64,000 bases of DNA from Clostridiaceae bacterium (lineage in GTDB: Bacteria > Bacillota > Clostridia > Lachnospirales > Lachnospiraceae). This document shows positions 51,660 to 61,218 of the stretch, piece after piece. The stretch covers positions 124,001-188,000 of the forward strand of contig CABJBA010000007.1 in NCBI GenBank assembly GCA_902363735.1, written 5' to 3'. The notes under the pieces are model-generated. The model ran no database searches. It was not told the origin of the DNA and saw only the letters and a list, made by a program, of their open reading frames with translations. Position 1 is the stretch's first letter, and every line of letters starts with the position of its first letter. A program made the translations under genes and the position numbers.

Positions 51660-52583
51660 ATGGAAGGAATCTTTACTTTATTTCGGGATTATACATTTCA
51701 GACCGTTGCCCTTGGTTCCGCTCTGTTGGGTATGATCAGCGGGGTCTTGGGAAGCTTTGCCGTTCTTCGCAAACAGAGTCTTCTGGGGGACGGAGTATCC
51801 CACTCCGCCCTGCCCGGAGTTGTTATGGCTTTTATTCTCCTGGGAAGCAAAAACAGTGAAATGCTTCTTCTTGGAGCTCTTGTTTCCGGCCTTTTAGCAA
51901 CACTGTTCATCGTCACCATTGTACGGCACAGCCGCATTAAGTTTGACAGCGCCCTGGCTCTTGTGATGTCCGTATTTTTTGGATTTGGCCTTGTGCTTCT
52001 CACTTACGTGCAAAAAATTCCAAACGCCAATCAGGCAGGTCTGAAACGTTTTATCTTTGGTCAGGCATCTACGCTTCTGCAAAGGGATATAATTCTCATG
52101 GGAATCTGCGGAGCAATCCTTATGGCCCTGGTTCTGTTATTCTGGAAAGAATTTAAGCTTTTTACGTTTGACAGTGACTTTGCACACAGCCTTGGTTTCT
52201 CTCCTAAGAAGCTGAATCTGCTGCTGTCCTTTATGATTGTTTTAGCCATTATTATCGGGCTTCAGACAGTAGGTGTCATTTTGATGAGTGCCATGCTGGT
52301 CACTCCGGCTGTGGCGGCCCGCCAGTGGACCAACAAGCTATGGGTAATGGTAGTTCTTTCTGCTTTTTTAGGGGCAATATCAGGCGCCGCAGGAACGGCC
52401 GCCAGTTCTCTCGTTCCCAAATTGCCTACAGGCCCTGCAATTGTTGTATGCATCAGCATAGTTTTAATTATCAGCGTATTATTTGCACCGGGAAGGGGAG
52501 TTCTGCACCGGTTATACCAACGAAGAAAAAACAGGATTTTATATAAACTGGAAGGAGGGTTGCCCAATGACCCCGCAAATTGA
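51660..52583 (+). CDS. Mn/Zn ABC importer permease 1
   Basis: A 307-residue ABC-3 type permease with about eight membrane helices. Family marks are LGSFAVLRKQSLLGDGVSHSALPGVVMAF near residues 30-58 and GVILMSAMLVTPAVAARQW later. It starts two bases after the ATPase stop and overlaps the second permease gene by 17 bases. A heteromeric permease of two subunits is likely. Confidence 0.92.
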   Translation: MEGIFTLFRDYTFQTVALGSALLGMISGVLGSFAVLRKQSLLGDGVSHSALPGVVMAFILLGSKNSEMLLLGALVSGLLATLFIVTIVRHSRIKFDSALALVMSVFFGFGLVLLTYVQKIPNANQAGLKRFIFGQASTLLQRDIILMGICGAILMALVLLFWKEFKLFTFDSDFAHSLGFSPKKLNLLLSFMIVLAIIIGLQTVGVILMSAMLVTPAVAARQWTNKLWVMVVLSAFLGAISGAAGTAASSLVPKLPTGPAIVVCISIVLIISVLFAPGRGVLHRLYQRRKNRILYKLEGGLPNDPAN

Positions 52584-53685
52584 AATTCAAATCATTGCTG
52601 TGATTGTTGCTGCCGCCTGTGCTCTTCCCGGAACTTTTCTGGTTCTGCGCAAGATGTCCATGATGTCTGACTCCATCACTCATACCATTCTTCTGGGAAT
52701 TGTGCTGGCCTTCTTTGTCACCCATGATCTTTCTTCTCCACTGCTGATTGTAGGAGCGGCTTTAATGGGGGTAGTAACTGTCTGGCTGACAGAATTACTC
52801 AGCCGGACACGGCTGCTGGCTGAGGATGCCGCCATCGGAGTAGTATTTCCTCTTCTATTTTCTATTGCCATTATTCTGATCACCCGCTACGCGGGATCCG
52901 TCCATCTGGATACGGATTCCGTTCTTTTAGGGGAACTCGCTTTTGCTCCCTTTGAGCGCATGGTGGTTGGAGGAGTGGATATTGGAGCAAAGGCCATTTA
53001 TACAACAGGAATTCTGCTGGTTATCAACCTGACGGCCATTACCTTCTTATTTAAGGAATTGAAAATTTCAGCCTTTGATCCCATGCTTGCTGCAGTTCTG
53101 GGTTTTTCTCCTGCTCTGGTCCATTACGGGCTTATGACTCTGGTGTCCCTTACCGCAGTAGGAGCCTTTCAAGCAGTGGGATCCGTACTTGTAGTTGCAT
53201 TTATGATCGGGCCTCCTGTAACTGCCTATCTGCTTACTGACGACCTAAAAAACATGCTGATTATAAGCGGTGTTACTGGAGCTGTTAACGGCATTCTGGG
53301 ATATCAGGCCGCAGCATTTTTTGATGTATCCATTGCAGGAAGTATGGCAGTGGTAACCGGAATTGTATTTCTGGGCGTGTTCACCTTTTCTCCTGGCAGG
53401 GGCTTAATCAGCTCTCTTTTAAAACGCAGAAATCAGAAAATTGAATTTGCCAAAGCTGCAATGCTTTTTCACCTTCTTAATCATGAAGACAGCCCGGAAG
53501 AGCCGTCGGAAGCAGGTGTTGACACAGTACAGACTCATCTTCACTGGTCCTGTGAATTCACCGGGAAAATCATCAAGCTGCTGGCTCGTGACGGATATAT
53601 TGAGATTTTAAACGGCCTGATAAAACTAACAGACCGAGGACGTACTAATGGCATAAACCACTACAATGCGCTTTTTTCAAGATAA
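52567..53685 (+). CDS. Mn/Zn ABC importer permease 2 with cytoplasmic winged-helix-like tail
   Basis: A 372-residue ABC-3 permease: membrane part to about residue 285 with LPGTFLVLRKMSMMSDSITHTILLG and AVGSVLVVAFMIGPPVTAYLL. It is followed by a 90-residue cytoplasmic tail (FAKAAMLFHLLNHEDSPEE ... KIIKLLARDGYIEILNGLIKLTDRG), which resembles a DtxR-type winged helix. Such tails occur in manganese permeases and may sense metal or regulate transport. The ATG at 52567 follows AAGGAGG; the upstream start at 52483 lies inside the previous gene. Confidence 0.9.
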   Translation: MTPQIEIQIIAVIVAAACALPGTFLVLRKMSMMSDSITHTILLGIVLAFFVTHDLSSPLLIVGAALMGVVTVWLTELLSRTRLLAEDAAIGVVFPLLFSIAIILITRYAGSVHLDTDSVLLGELAFAPFERMVVGGVDIGAKAIYTTGILLVINLTAITFLFKELKISAFDPMLAAVLGFSPALVHYGLMTLVSLTAVGAFQAVGSVLVVAFMIGPPVTAYLLTDDLKNMLIISGVTGAVNGILGYQAAAFFDVSIAGSMAVVTGIVFLGVFTFSPGRGLISSLLKRRNQKIEFAKAAMLFHLLNHEDSPEEPSEAGVDTVQTHLHWSCEFTGKIIKLLARDGYIEILNGLIKLTDRGRTNGINHYNALFSR

Positions 53686-53734
53686 GTGTTTCTCAGGAAA
53701 GTCTTACTATCCATTAATAAAAAATAATTTCTAT

Positions 53735-53782
53735 AAAAAACAGATGCCATGAAGTATTTACATCTCATGACATCTGTTTTCA
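53735..53782. terminator. Bidirectional terminator between the importer operon and a convergent chemoreceptor
   Basis: AAACAGATG-c-CATGA / TCATG-a-CATCTGTTT, with T-runs at the end on both strands. Confidence 0.85.
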
Positions 53783-53791
53783 TATTAAGCA

Positions 53792-55366
53792 TTAAATTCC
53801 ACTGTGGCCTTTCAGGGTGAACTGCCCCGCCAGATTGCTCAGCAGCTTTGCCTGAGCAGACAGCTCTTCACTTGCAGCTGCACTCTCCTGGGCGGTTGCT
53901 GAGTTAGACTGTATGACGGAAGATATCTGATCAACATTTGTGGTGATATTTATAATAGAAAAGCTCTGTTCCTGGGAAGCCGTTTGAATGTCCCCGATTC
54001 CCAGTGCAATCTCCCGGGCATCCTTTAATACATCGCTCATTGTCTGTGCCATAGAATCAGTTAATTCTTTGCCTGACTCCACGGAGCGGACGGAAATATC
54101 AATAAGTTTTGATGTATTGCTTGCTGCCAGTGCACTTTTTGCCGCCAGATTGCGGACCTCGTCGGCCACCACCGCAAAACCCTTTCCGGCTTCTCCGGCT
54201 CTGGCCGCCTCAACAGCCGCATTCAGCGCTAATATATTGGTTTGGAATGCAATATCTTCAATGGTTTTATTAATTTTAATAATCTCTTCAGAATTGCTGC
54301 GAATGTCATTCATGGCCTTAAGCAGAAGCAGCATCTTCCTTTCACTCTCATCAAGGCTGACTCCCATCTCCTGTGCCTTGCTATTAAAAATCCCTGCATT
54401 TTCAGTAGTATAGTCTATCTTTTCCATGATTTCTCCAACTGCCTGGGAAAGCTGTTCAATGGCTGCACTTTGCTCCGCAGCACCCTCTGCCAATAACTGT
54501 GAGCTTAAAGCAACGTGGTCGGAGCCTGCAGATACCTGCTCAGACGTCATGTTAAGCTGCATCAGTATTTCAGAAATCTGAGTGGAAAATTTCTCAATGG
54601 AAAGTCCGATCTTCGTAAAGTCTCCGATATACTGCTGAAGCGGCAGGTCGAAGTTCCCCTGCTCCATCTGTTCCATAGAGCTTCCGATGCGGGAAACATA
54701 GTCGGAAAGTGTTTGAATGGAGATTCTCATGCTGTTGGCAAGCATTCCAAGTTCATTAGAAGAAGAGTATGCTATTTCAGTCTGAAGATCTCCCTGGGAA
54801 AGGTCTTCCATCCCCTTTTCCAGAGCCTTAATGGGCAGCAATATCTTGCTTCGGATAATCATAAAAATAAATGCAAGAAAAATCAGGTTCACAATCAGGG
54901 TAATCACGCTTACTGCCTTAAGCATAAGAATTCCCTGAGCGGAATACCTCTCAGCCTGGGACACCGCATTATTGCTTTTATTAAACAGTTCTTCGCTGTT
55001 TTCCAACAGCTTCTGGTCTGGATCCTCAGCCAGCAACGGCAGTACCTGATCCTTCCAGTATGTACGGATTTCCTGCATCTGAGCCACCAGCTTCTCATCT
55101 CCCGGAACGGGAAGTCCAAGCTCCTGGCTGCCGGATATGAGCCCATCCATTGCTTTTTCCACCTTTGCAACAGCTTCATCCACAGGCTGCTCCAGCAGAT
55201 GAAGCTTTATGACACGCTGGCTGGCTCCTCTCACAACTCCGCAGTAATTCACGATCTTACCGTTACTCTGGTTCTGGTCAAGAAGTGAAAACATCAGACC
55301 TGTGCTTAACACGCTTAACAATGCCAGGCAAACCATGGCACTATAAATAATTTTTTTAATGCTCAA
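53792..55366 (-). CDS. Methyl-accepting chemotaxis protein (helical sensor)
   Basis: A 524-residue chemoreceptor: membrane helix 1 ([21 protein letters not shown]), an external helical sensor of about 130 residues, helix 2 ([21 protein letters not shown]), HAMP, and a signalling domain with tip [25 protein letters not shown]. The sensor is helical rather than Cache-like. I chose the TTG at 55366 because GGAGGAG lies 5 bases upstream; the frame's first ATG at 55498 would include sequence containing the promoter. It has its own promoter and a leader hairpin. Confidence 0.9.
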   Translation of the reverse strand: MSIKKIIYSAMVCLALLSVLSTGLMFSLLDQNQSNGKIVNYCGVVRGASQRVIKLHLLEQPVDEAVAKVEKAMDGLISGSQELGLPVPGDEKLVAQMQEIRTYWKDQVLPLLAEDPDQKLLENSEELFNKSNNAVSQAERYSAQGILMLKAVSVITLIVNLIFLAFIFMIIRSKILLPIKALEKGMEDLSQGDLQTEIAYSSSNELGMLANSMRISIQTLSDYVSRIGSSMEQMEQGNFDLPLQQYIGDFTKIGLSIEKFSTQISEILMQLNMTSEQVSAGSDHVALSSQLLAEGAAEQSAAIEQLSQAVGEIMEKIDYTTENAGIFNSKAQEMGVSLDESERKMLLLLKAMNDIRSNSEEIIKINKTIEDIAFQTNILALNAAVEAARAGEAGKGFAVVADEVRNLAAKSALAASNTSKLIDISVRSVESGKELTDSMAQTMSDVLKDAREIALGIGDIQTASQEQSFSIINITTNVDQISSVIQSNSATAQESAAASEELSAQAKLLSNLAGQFTLKGHSGI

Positions 55367-55401
55367 ATTTACTCCTCCTTTAAGGATCTTTAATAAAAAA
55401 C

Positions 55402-55442
55402 TTCTTATTATTTGATTTTCATGAAAAACAAAATAATAAGAA
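55402..55442 (-). other. Leader hairpin of the chemoreceptor gene
   Basis: Twelve-base perfect arms TTCTTATTATTT / AAATAATAAGAA around a 17-base loop, about 35 bases upstream of the start codon and within the transcribed leader. It may affect mRNA stability or translation. Confidence 0.6.
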
Positions 55443-55469
55443 CAATTTTCGACATATATCGACACAAAT

Positions 55470-55498
55470 ATTCTACAGTTAAAGATATCAGAAGTCAA
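55470..55498 (-). promoter_or_regulatory. Promoter of the third chemoreceptor gene
   Basis: TTGACT, 17-bp spacer, TAGAAT on the minus strand, about 100 bases upstream of the TTG start. Confidence 0.8.
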
Positions 55499-55554
55499 TC
55501 AAAATACTTCAAATCTTTTAATAAATATTCTCAAATATATCCGTGATTTTAAAA

Positions 55555-55607
55555 CAAAAAAACCGGAGTTAAATCTGAAAAATAAGATTTAACTTCGGTT
55601 TTTTTTA
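55555..55607 (-). terminator. Terminator of the tandem transporter/MoeA-like operon
   Basis: AAACCGAAGTTAAATCT / AGATTTAACTCCGGTTT with one internal mismatch, T-run after it on the minus strand; also T-rich on the plus strand. Lies 11 bases after the last gene. Confidence 0.88.
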
Positions 55608-55617
55608 TTCTCTTTTT

Positions 55618-56907
55618 TCAATTCCCGAAAGTATATTTGTTATGCAGAAGCTTTGCCTTCACTTTCTTCCCCTTTTGAAACTGAGACAAATCCCCGGTCA
55701 CTGAGACTGAGGCAGAAGCCGTAATGAGATTTTCCACTGTTTCCCCCATATTACCTACCAAGCGGGCCGTATAACCCCTGGGGCTCTCTATCAGATGAAC
55801 CCGTGGCTCCCAGATATTTGTACCACCTCCGCGGGAGGGAAAATCATGCTCCAGTACCACATCCACCACGGTGCGTCGGTACACCGTACACTGTAAGTGC
55901 CATTGGAGGATAGGAGGAATAAAATATTCTGTCATGGTGAGGGCCGCATGTGGAGGGCCTGGAATACCCAGCACAGGCTTTCCATCAATCTGCCCTAAGA
56001 GCATATTCTTTCCGCCAGGCCCCAACTGGACGCCATGGCAGGCGATACTTCCCATCTCCCGCACAGTCTTTAAGGTATGATCTCCATAATTCATCTCACC
56101 TTTTCCCACACCTCCGATCACCACCAGAACATCACAGTTGGGCAGGGCCTCTCTAATTGCCTGACTAATCCTGCCGCTGTCATCGGGTACAATAGGAAAA
56201 ACAGTTGCTTCTCCCCCGTATTGTGAGGTAATGGCACTGATATAAATGCTGTCACATTCAATGTATTGTCCGGCAGAAGGTATTTGCCCGGGCATCATTA
56301 AATCATCTCCCACCGGAATAACAGAAACCTTTGTTTTACGCTTTACCAAAGCTTCTGTGTGACCCGTATACTGCATCAGGGCCAGGTGTGAGGGGGAGAG
56401 AACCTCGTTGACATCAGCCAGCTTTTCTCCCTTTCCCACGTAAGTCCCTTTTATTTTAACACTCTGGTACTGTACCGGCATTTCCAGTAAGGTTGCAGTG
56501 CCATCAGGATTGAGTTTGCACTGCTCAGCATGAGCAATGGAATTAAATGTCTGCGGAATAGCTGTCCCCATAGGGCAGTGAAAAAACTCTTCAGGCTGAA
56601 GGATACAGGGCTGGAATTCAAATTTGTCCCTGACCGACTCAAAGTTAATGGCAATCCCGTCATGAGTGGCGCAATTATCCACCGGAACATCAATCTTGGC
56701 CAAAACAGCCTCCGCCAGTACCCTGCCGGCAGCCTCAGGCAATGGAACCGTTTCTGTCTCCGAATTCACTTGCGGAAGATTACCGATCCATAAATCCAAA
56801 GCCTGATCCACAGTAGGAACCTGCGCGATCTTCTTTTCACATTGGTAAGAACAGTCCTTACACTGGTCACTGCAGGTCTTTGGGGGAATAATCACACTTT
56901 TTTTCAT
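55618..56907 (-). CDS. Divergent MoeA-like molybdopterin protein, module 1
   Basis: A 429-residue MoeA-family protein. MoeA inserts molybdate into adenylylated molybdopterin. Domains are recognisable (VPLPEAAGRVLAE; VSVIPVGDDLMMPGQ; VVIGGVGKGEMNYGDHT; KPVLGIPGPPHAA), but key motifs deviate: DGYA is DGIA (D83), GGVSVG is GGVGKG, and GLPGNP is GIPGPP. A unique N-terminal cluster C12-x3-C16-x2-C19-x3-C23 could bind metal or an Fe-S centre. The ATG at 56907 follows AGGAGGGG. Last gene of a four-gene module with a FecCD-type transporter, so it may act on the imported oxyanion. Paralogue of 59985-61214. Confidence 0.78.
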   Translation of the reverse strand: MKKSVIIPPKTCSDQCKDCSYQCEKKIAQVPTVDQALDLWIGNLPQVNSETETVPLPEAAGRVLAEAVLAKIDVPVDNCATHDGIAINFESVRDKFEFQPCILQPEEFFHCPMGTAIPQTFNSIAHAEQCKLNPDGTATLLEMPVQYQSVKIKGTYVGKGEKLADVNEVLSPSHLALMQYTGHTEALVKRKTKVSVIPVGDDLMMPGQIPSAGQYIECDSIYISAITSQYGGEATVFPIVPDDSGRISQAIREALPNCDVLVVIGGVGKGEMNYGDHTLKTVREMGSIACHGVQLGPGGKNMLLGQIDGKPVLGIPGPPHAALTMTEYFIPPILQWHLQCTVYRRTVVDVVLEHDFPSRGGGTNIWEPRVHLIESPRGYTARLVGNMGETVENLITASASVSVTGDLSQFQKGKKVKAKLLHNKYTFGN

Positions 56908-56917
56908 AAGGCCCCTC

Positions 56918-58093
56918 CTATGAGCTGGATAAGCCATTGTCCTTGGCTCCATTAAATTGAGGTGCAATCAAGGCCCAATCCTCTTCATTTAGATCGTAGC
57001 CCAAATATTCCATGTAAAAATCCTGAGCATAAGCTTTTACGTCCACATCCTCAAAGCGGTCCGGATACATGATTTTAGCCATCCATAGAACACATAGAGG
57101 CGCTTCAATTGCAGCGTTCCAATAGTCAATGCCTTTAGGAACCAAATAAACATCGCCGCTTTCAAGAGCAGACATTCCGGCATACTGAGGGTCCTTTGCC
57201 CAGTTATGATAGATTTCTGCTACTTCATCAGTGAATTCTCCGTTAAAATTGATCTGGAACATCATGTCAGGATTCCATTTAGTAAGCTGTTCCGCGTCCA
57301 CATCAGCAAAAAACTTGCCTGTATCTGCTGTTGCATTACCAGATAAACTAATTCCTCCGGCCATTTCCACCACATAGCCCCATATACAGTTATTACCGAA
57401 AACCTGAGTGATATCAGAACGGATAGGAAGTACCTTGACCCGGTCCTCTTCCGGAATATCTTCCACCCGCTCTGCTACAAAATCAAAGAGTTCATCAGCC
57501 CATTCATGATACTTCTTTGCCTTATCGGTTGTGCCTGTCAACCGGGCAATCAAATCAATTTCATCATAAGACTGGATAAAAACATCACCGGAATCTTCCA
57601 CGTCAATTCCGTCTATCATAACAGGAAGACCCACTTCTTTCATTTTTCCGTAAGCTGTTGCAGAGGCAGAGGGGGAAATAATCACGTCCGGCTTGTCCTG
57701 CAAAAGTTCTTCCAGATTCACATCATCAAAGGAACCGTAATTTTTCACCTCGACAGCCTGGGGAAATGCATGGCGCAGCCATATAAATTTGCTGTTATCA
57801 GCCATGCCTGTCACCTTATCAATCTGCCCCAGCAAAACGGCGGAACCATAAGCCCCCTTAAAGGAGGTAATAACAATTTTATTTAAATTCTCCGGTGACG
57901 GAACCTGCACCATATTTCCTGCAAGATCAGCTGCCTCTACAAGCTCATGAGAACTGCTTACTGCAACACTTTCAGCAGTTTCTGATGGCTGGGAAGCTGT
58001 CGGTTCGGAGGGTCTGGCTCCACAGCCTGTCAACAGGGTAAAGGATATAGCCAAAGATAGAAGCAGAAAGGCTTTTATTTTACTTTTTTTCAT
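56918..58093 (-). CDS. ABC transporter binding lipoprotein, module 1
   Basis: A 391-residue FecB/BtuF-like lipoprotein with lipobox LLTGC (C24). Two lobes joined by a helix, with FKGAYGSAVLLGQIDKVTGMADN in the first and VEMAGGISLSGNATADTGKF in the second. It ends in the tail FYMEYLGYDLNEEDW, also present in modified form in the module 2 protein. It has a Ser/Thr-rich spacer after the lipid anchor. Ligand not evident; together with adjacent MoeA-like genes, an oxyanion such as molybdate or tungstate is a hypothesis, and an iron chelate an alternative. Confidence 0.85.
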   Translation of the reverse strand: MKKSKIKAFLLLSLAISFTLLTGCGARPSEPTASQPSETAESVAVSSSHELVEAADLAGNMVQVPSPENLNKIVITSFKGAYGSAVLLGQIDKVTGMADNSKFIWLRHAFPQAVEVKNYGSFDDVNLEELLQDKPDVIISPSASATAYGKMKEVGLPVMIDGIDVEDSGDVFIQSYDEIDLIARLTGTTDKAKKYHEWADELFDFVAERVEDIPEEDRVKVLPIRSDITQVFGNNCIWGYVVEMAGGISLSGNATADTGKFFADVDAEQLTKWNPDMMFQINFNGEFTDEVAEIYHNWAKDPQYAGMSALESGDVYLVPKGIDYWNAAIEAPLCVLWMAKIMYPDRFEDVDVKAYAQDFYMEYLGYDLNEEDWALIAPQFNGAKDNGLSSS

Positions 58094-58127
58094 TATTATT
58101 TATTCCTTCTTTTTATTTCTTATTTGG

Positions 58128-58922
58128 TCATTGAATGGGTATACAGGTTTGTATTTCTGTGCCCATTCTCCGGGATAAAAGACCTGTGCTTATGATCCTG
58201 GTGTTTACTCCGTACAAATCATTCAGGCTTTTTTCCGTAATTACTTGTTTCGGTTCTCCAAAAGCATACACGCTTCCGTTTTTCAGCATCAGTGCTTTAT
58301 CGGCATATAAAAAAGCATGGTCTGGAAAATGAGAGGACATGATTACCGCCAGTCCCTGCTTTGCCAGTAAATGAATCTGTTCCAGTACCAATTGTTGGTT
58401 TCCAAAATCCAGGCCAGTGGTGGGCTCATCCATGATGAGAATCTGAGGAACCTGAGTCAATGCTCTGGCAATCAGTGCCAGCTGCTTCTCTCCGCCTGAA
58501 AGCTCCAGATACGGCCTGTTGATCAAATGGCTGATACCCAGCCGTTCAATGGCTGCTCCCGCAATTTCTTCATCCTCTTCTTTCGGAGACTGGTACGGCT
58601 TCAAATAAGCTGTCCTTCCCATTAAAACCACATCCATAACTGTATAGGAAAAGGGCGGGCTGCTTATCTGGGGAACATAGCCGATGGCCTGGGCAACTTT
58701 TACCCTGGACCAGTCACTGATGTTTTCTCCCTTCACCCGTACGTTCCCCTCCTGCATAGGAATCAACCCCAGGATAGATTTAAATAAGGTGGATTTTCCC
58801 GCACCGTTTGCACCCAAAATACAAAGTACCTCACCAGAATTTATAGAAAAATGAATGTTTTCTAAAATTTTCTTATGAAAATATCCGCAGCCGCCATCTT
58901 TTAGCTCAAACAATGTACTCAT
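58128..58922 (-). CDS. FecCD-type ABC transporter ATPase, module 1
   Basis: A 264-residue FepC/BtuD-like ATPase. Walker A LGANGAGKSTLFKSILG, signature LELSGGEKQLALIARAL (GEKQ as in this transporter class), Walker B ILIMDEPTTGLD, switch histidine in VIMSSHFPDHAF. It overlaps the permease gene by four bases (ATGA). The SSHFPDHAFL wording is shared with the module 2 ATPase, supporting duplication. Confidence 0.92.
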   Translation of the reverse strand: MSTLFELKDGGCGYFHKKILENIHFSINSGEVLCILGANGAGKSTLFKSILGLIPMQEGNVRVKGENISDWSRVKVAQAIGYVPQISSPPFSYTVMDVVLMGRTAYLKPYQSPKEEDEEIAGAAIERLGISHLINRPYLELSGGEKQLALIARALTQVPQILIMDEPTTGLDFGNQQLVLEQIHLLAKQGLAVIMSSHFPDHAFLYADKALMLKNGSVYAFGEPKQVITEKSLNDLYGVNTRIISTGLLSRRMGTEIQTCIPIQ

Positions 58923-59968
58923 TTTTCTCCCGCCCTTTCGTTTAAAATCAAAAAAATAAAGAAAGGCGCACCAATGATCGCCGTGAGAACCCCCAAGGGA
59001 ACTTCTGTGACCGTCACAGAACGGGCAAAATCATCTACCAGAAGCAGGAACACGCCGCCCGAAATCGCAGACGCCGGAAGCAAGTAGATGTTATTTGGGC
59101 CAATAGCCATGCGCATCAGATGAGGAATCACAAGCCCAACCCAGCCGATAAGCCCACTGATGGAAATGGCGGAAGCCGTTAAAATAGTAGAACAGACAAT
59201 AACAATAGCACGAAATCTTTTTGTTTCCACACCCAGGGCTTTTGCCTCATCTTCTCCCAGAGATAGAACATTTAACCGCCAGCGAAAAAGCAAAAGCGGT
59301 ATGCTGCTGGCCAAGATGGGTATGAATGCCCAGCCAATATCTCCGATCTTGATATTTGCCAAACTTCCCATAAGCCAATATGTAATAGCAGGCAGCTTAT
59401 CATTGGGGTCAGCCAAAAACTTAATTAAAGAAACCACCGCATTGGCAAAGGAAGAAACAAAAACTCCAGCCAATACCAGAGCAAGAGTTGGGTCCCGCTT
59501 CACCCGGCTTCCCACAAAATTAGCTCCCCATACTGCTACAAGAGAAAACACGAAAGCAAAAAACTGAATAAAAGGAGCGTGAAGCCCTGCAAAAATCGCA
59601 GTTGCCGCCCCCAGGGAAGCCCCTGCCGAAGCGCCTAAAATATCCGGGGACACCAGAGGGTTTTTAAAAACAGTTTGGTAAGACGCACCGGAAAGGGCTA
59701 AGGCCCCTCCCACTACGACAGCAGAAAAAATACGGGGAAATCGGATGTATAAAATAACCTTTTCAAACTCTGCCGGCCAGCTTCCTTTTATGGGCAAAAT
59801 ATGGGAAAGCATAATGGAAGCCGCATCAAAAAGAGAAATCCCCTTATATCTGCCAATGTTAAAAGACAAGATAAATATAGACGCCAATACCAGAAGAAGG
59901 ATCAATATTTTATATCTGGCTGCCTTCTTTCCCTGCTTCCATCTATTTTTTTGAGAAAGTCCGTTCAA
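58919..59968 (-). CDS. FecCD-type ABC transporter permease, module 1
   Basis: A 349-residue BtuC/FecCD permease with about ten membrane helices. It has IRFPRIFSAVVVGGALALSGASYQTVFKNPLVSPDILGASAG (quoted as family signature, in part) and GLIGWVGLVIPHLMRMAIGP. The SYQT-F-KNP-VSPDILG core is shared with module 2 and with MolB-like permeases. The start is TTG at 59968, preceded by GAGGAGGTG. It follows the second MoeA-like gene by 16 bases. Confidence 0.9.
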   Translation of the reverse strand: MNGLSQKNRWKQGKKAARYKILILLLVLASIFILSFNIGRYKGISLFDAASIMLSHILPIKGSWPAEFEKVILYIRFPRIFSAVVVGGALALSGASYQTVFKNPLVSPDILGASAGASLGAATAIFAGLHAPFIQFFAFVFSLVAVWGANFVGSRVKRDPTLALVLAGVFVSSFANAVVSLIKFLADPNDKLPAITYWLMGSLANIKIGDIGWAFIPILASSIPLLLFRWRLNVLSLGEDEAKALGVETKRFRAIVIVCSTILTASAISISGLIGWVGLVIPHLMRMAIGPNNIYLLPASAISGGVFLLLVDDFARSVTVTEVPLGVLTAIIGAPFFIFLILNERAGEK

Positions 59969-59984
59969 AAAAACACCTCCTCAA

Positions 59985-61214
59985 TCAACAGTCCGTATAC
60001 AAAAGCTCTACGTCAATTTCACTTCCTGCCTCCCATTTGCTCCTGCCGATAGGAGCAATGAATAATCCGTTCCACCGCTCTGCGGCCTGGGCAAAGCGGA
60101 CCTCCATAGGCATAGGAGCTGCAGTGAATCCCTTTTCTCCATCCTTCTGCAGCTCTATTCTTACATACATTTCATGAGGCTCCGGCTTTTGAATCGGCTG
60201 TTCCAATACAGCTTTCACCCTTCGCCTTTGGGGAAGAGGCTGCCCGTACCAGTGGTAAACTAATGCTCTGGCACACCAGTCCAGGGCGCAGAATGCTGCA
60301 TAGGGAGGGCCCGGCAAATTAATAACAGGCTTTCCATCCACCACTGCCACTGCCACCGGTATTCCGGGAATACAGCGTACTCCATGCTGAAAATAATCCG
60401 CCCGGTTTTCCAGCAAGGTGGAGGTATAATCTTCTGTTCCCATAGAACTTCCTCCGTTTAAAAGAACAATATCAGCCGTTTCCAGCGCCTTATTAAGAGC
60501 AGTTTCCAACCAGGCCTTTTGATCCGCCACAATAGGCATACATACTGCTTCAGCTCCCCATCTTCTGCAAAAAGCAGATATCATCAAACCGTTGCTTTCA
60601 ATATTCTGTCCCCTGGCCGGTATCTGCCCCGGAGAGATCAGCTCGCTTCCGGTGGGAATATAGGCGATCTTAGGCTGTCTGACAACCTTCACTTCCTGAA
60701 TTCCGGCTGCAGCCAGAAGCCCCAGCCGGAAAGGGGTAATCATATCTCCCTTTTTTAAGACCTGTTCTTCTTTTTTAAGAGTTGCCCCCTGCGGTCTGAC
60801 CAATTGGCCCTTTTTTACCGGTTCTTCCGGTTCAATAGCCAAAATTTTTCCGTTTTCATCAAAAGTAAACTCTTCTATCCAAAGCACAGTGTCAAAGGTA
60901 TCATCAAAATCATCCCCCATATCGGCGGGCGCATAGTCTACATTTTCTTTCCAGTCTGAAAAATCAGGCACTCCCTTTTCAAAGTCGGCAAAGCGAACAG
61001 CAACACCATCCCCGCCTGCTGCCCGGCAGACGGGCAGTGTATTGCAGGAATATACATCCTCTGCACTGACTCTTCCCTCTGCATGGTTTAAGGGCAGCAA
61101 TTCTGTATCCGGTGTAAGATTCCACCGTTCAAGCAATGCATTTATAGTCTCCGCCCGTGTGGCGTATTGATCTCGTTGAAGATAATGTCCAGGCTTTTGT
61201 GAAAGTCTTGCCAT
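59985..61214 (-). CDS. Divergent MoeA-like molybdopterin protein, module 2
   Basis: A 409-residue MoeA-family protein. It keeps PLNHAEGRVSAEDVYS, YIPTGSELISPGQIPARGQNIESN and GGSSMGTEDYTSTLL, closer to true MoeA than its module 1 paralogue. Even so DGYA is DGVA (D69) and GLPGNP is NLPGPP. There is no N-terminal cysteine cluster. It lies 4 bases after the module 2 binding-protein gene. Probable role is metal-oxyanion handling or insertion into a pterin cofactor; the different active-site details may suit a different metal (for example W versus Mo), which is inference. Confidence 0.8.
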   Translation of the reverse strand: MARLSQKPGHYLQRDQYATRAETINALLERWNLTPDTELLPLNHAEGRVSAEDVYSCNTLPVCRAAGGDGVAVRFADFEKGVPDFSDWKENVDYAPADMGDDFDDTFDTVLWIEEFTFDENGKILAIEPEEPVKKGQLVRPQGATLKKEEQVLKKGDMITPFRLGLLAAAGIQEVKVVRQPKIAYIPTGSELISPGQIPARGQNIESNGLMISAFCRRWGAEAVCMPIVADQKAWLETALNKALETADIVLLNGGSSMGTEDYTSTLLENRADYFQHGVRCIPGIPVAVAVVDGKPVINLPGPPYAAFCALDWCARALVYHWYGQPLPQRRRVKAVLEQPIQKPEPHEMYVRIELQKDGEKGFTAAPMPMEVRFAQAAERWNGLFIAPIGRSKWEAGSEIDVELLYTDC

Positions 61215-61218
61215 GTTA

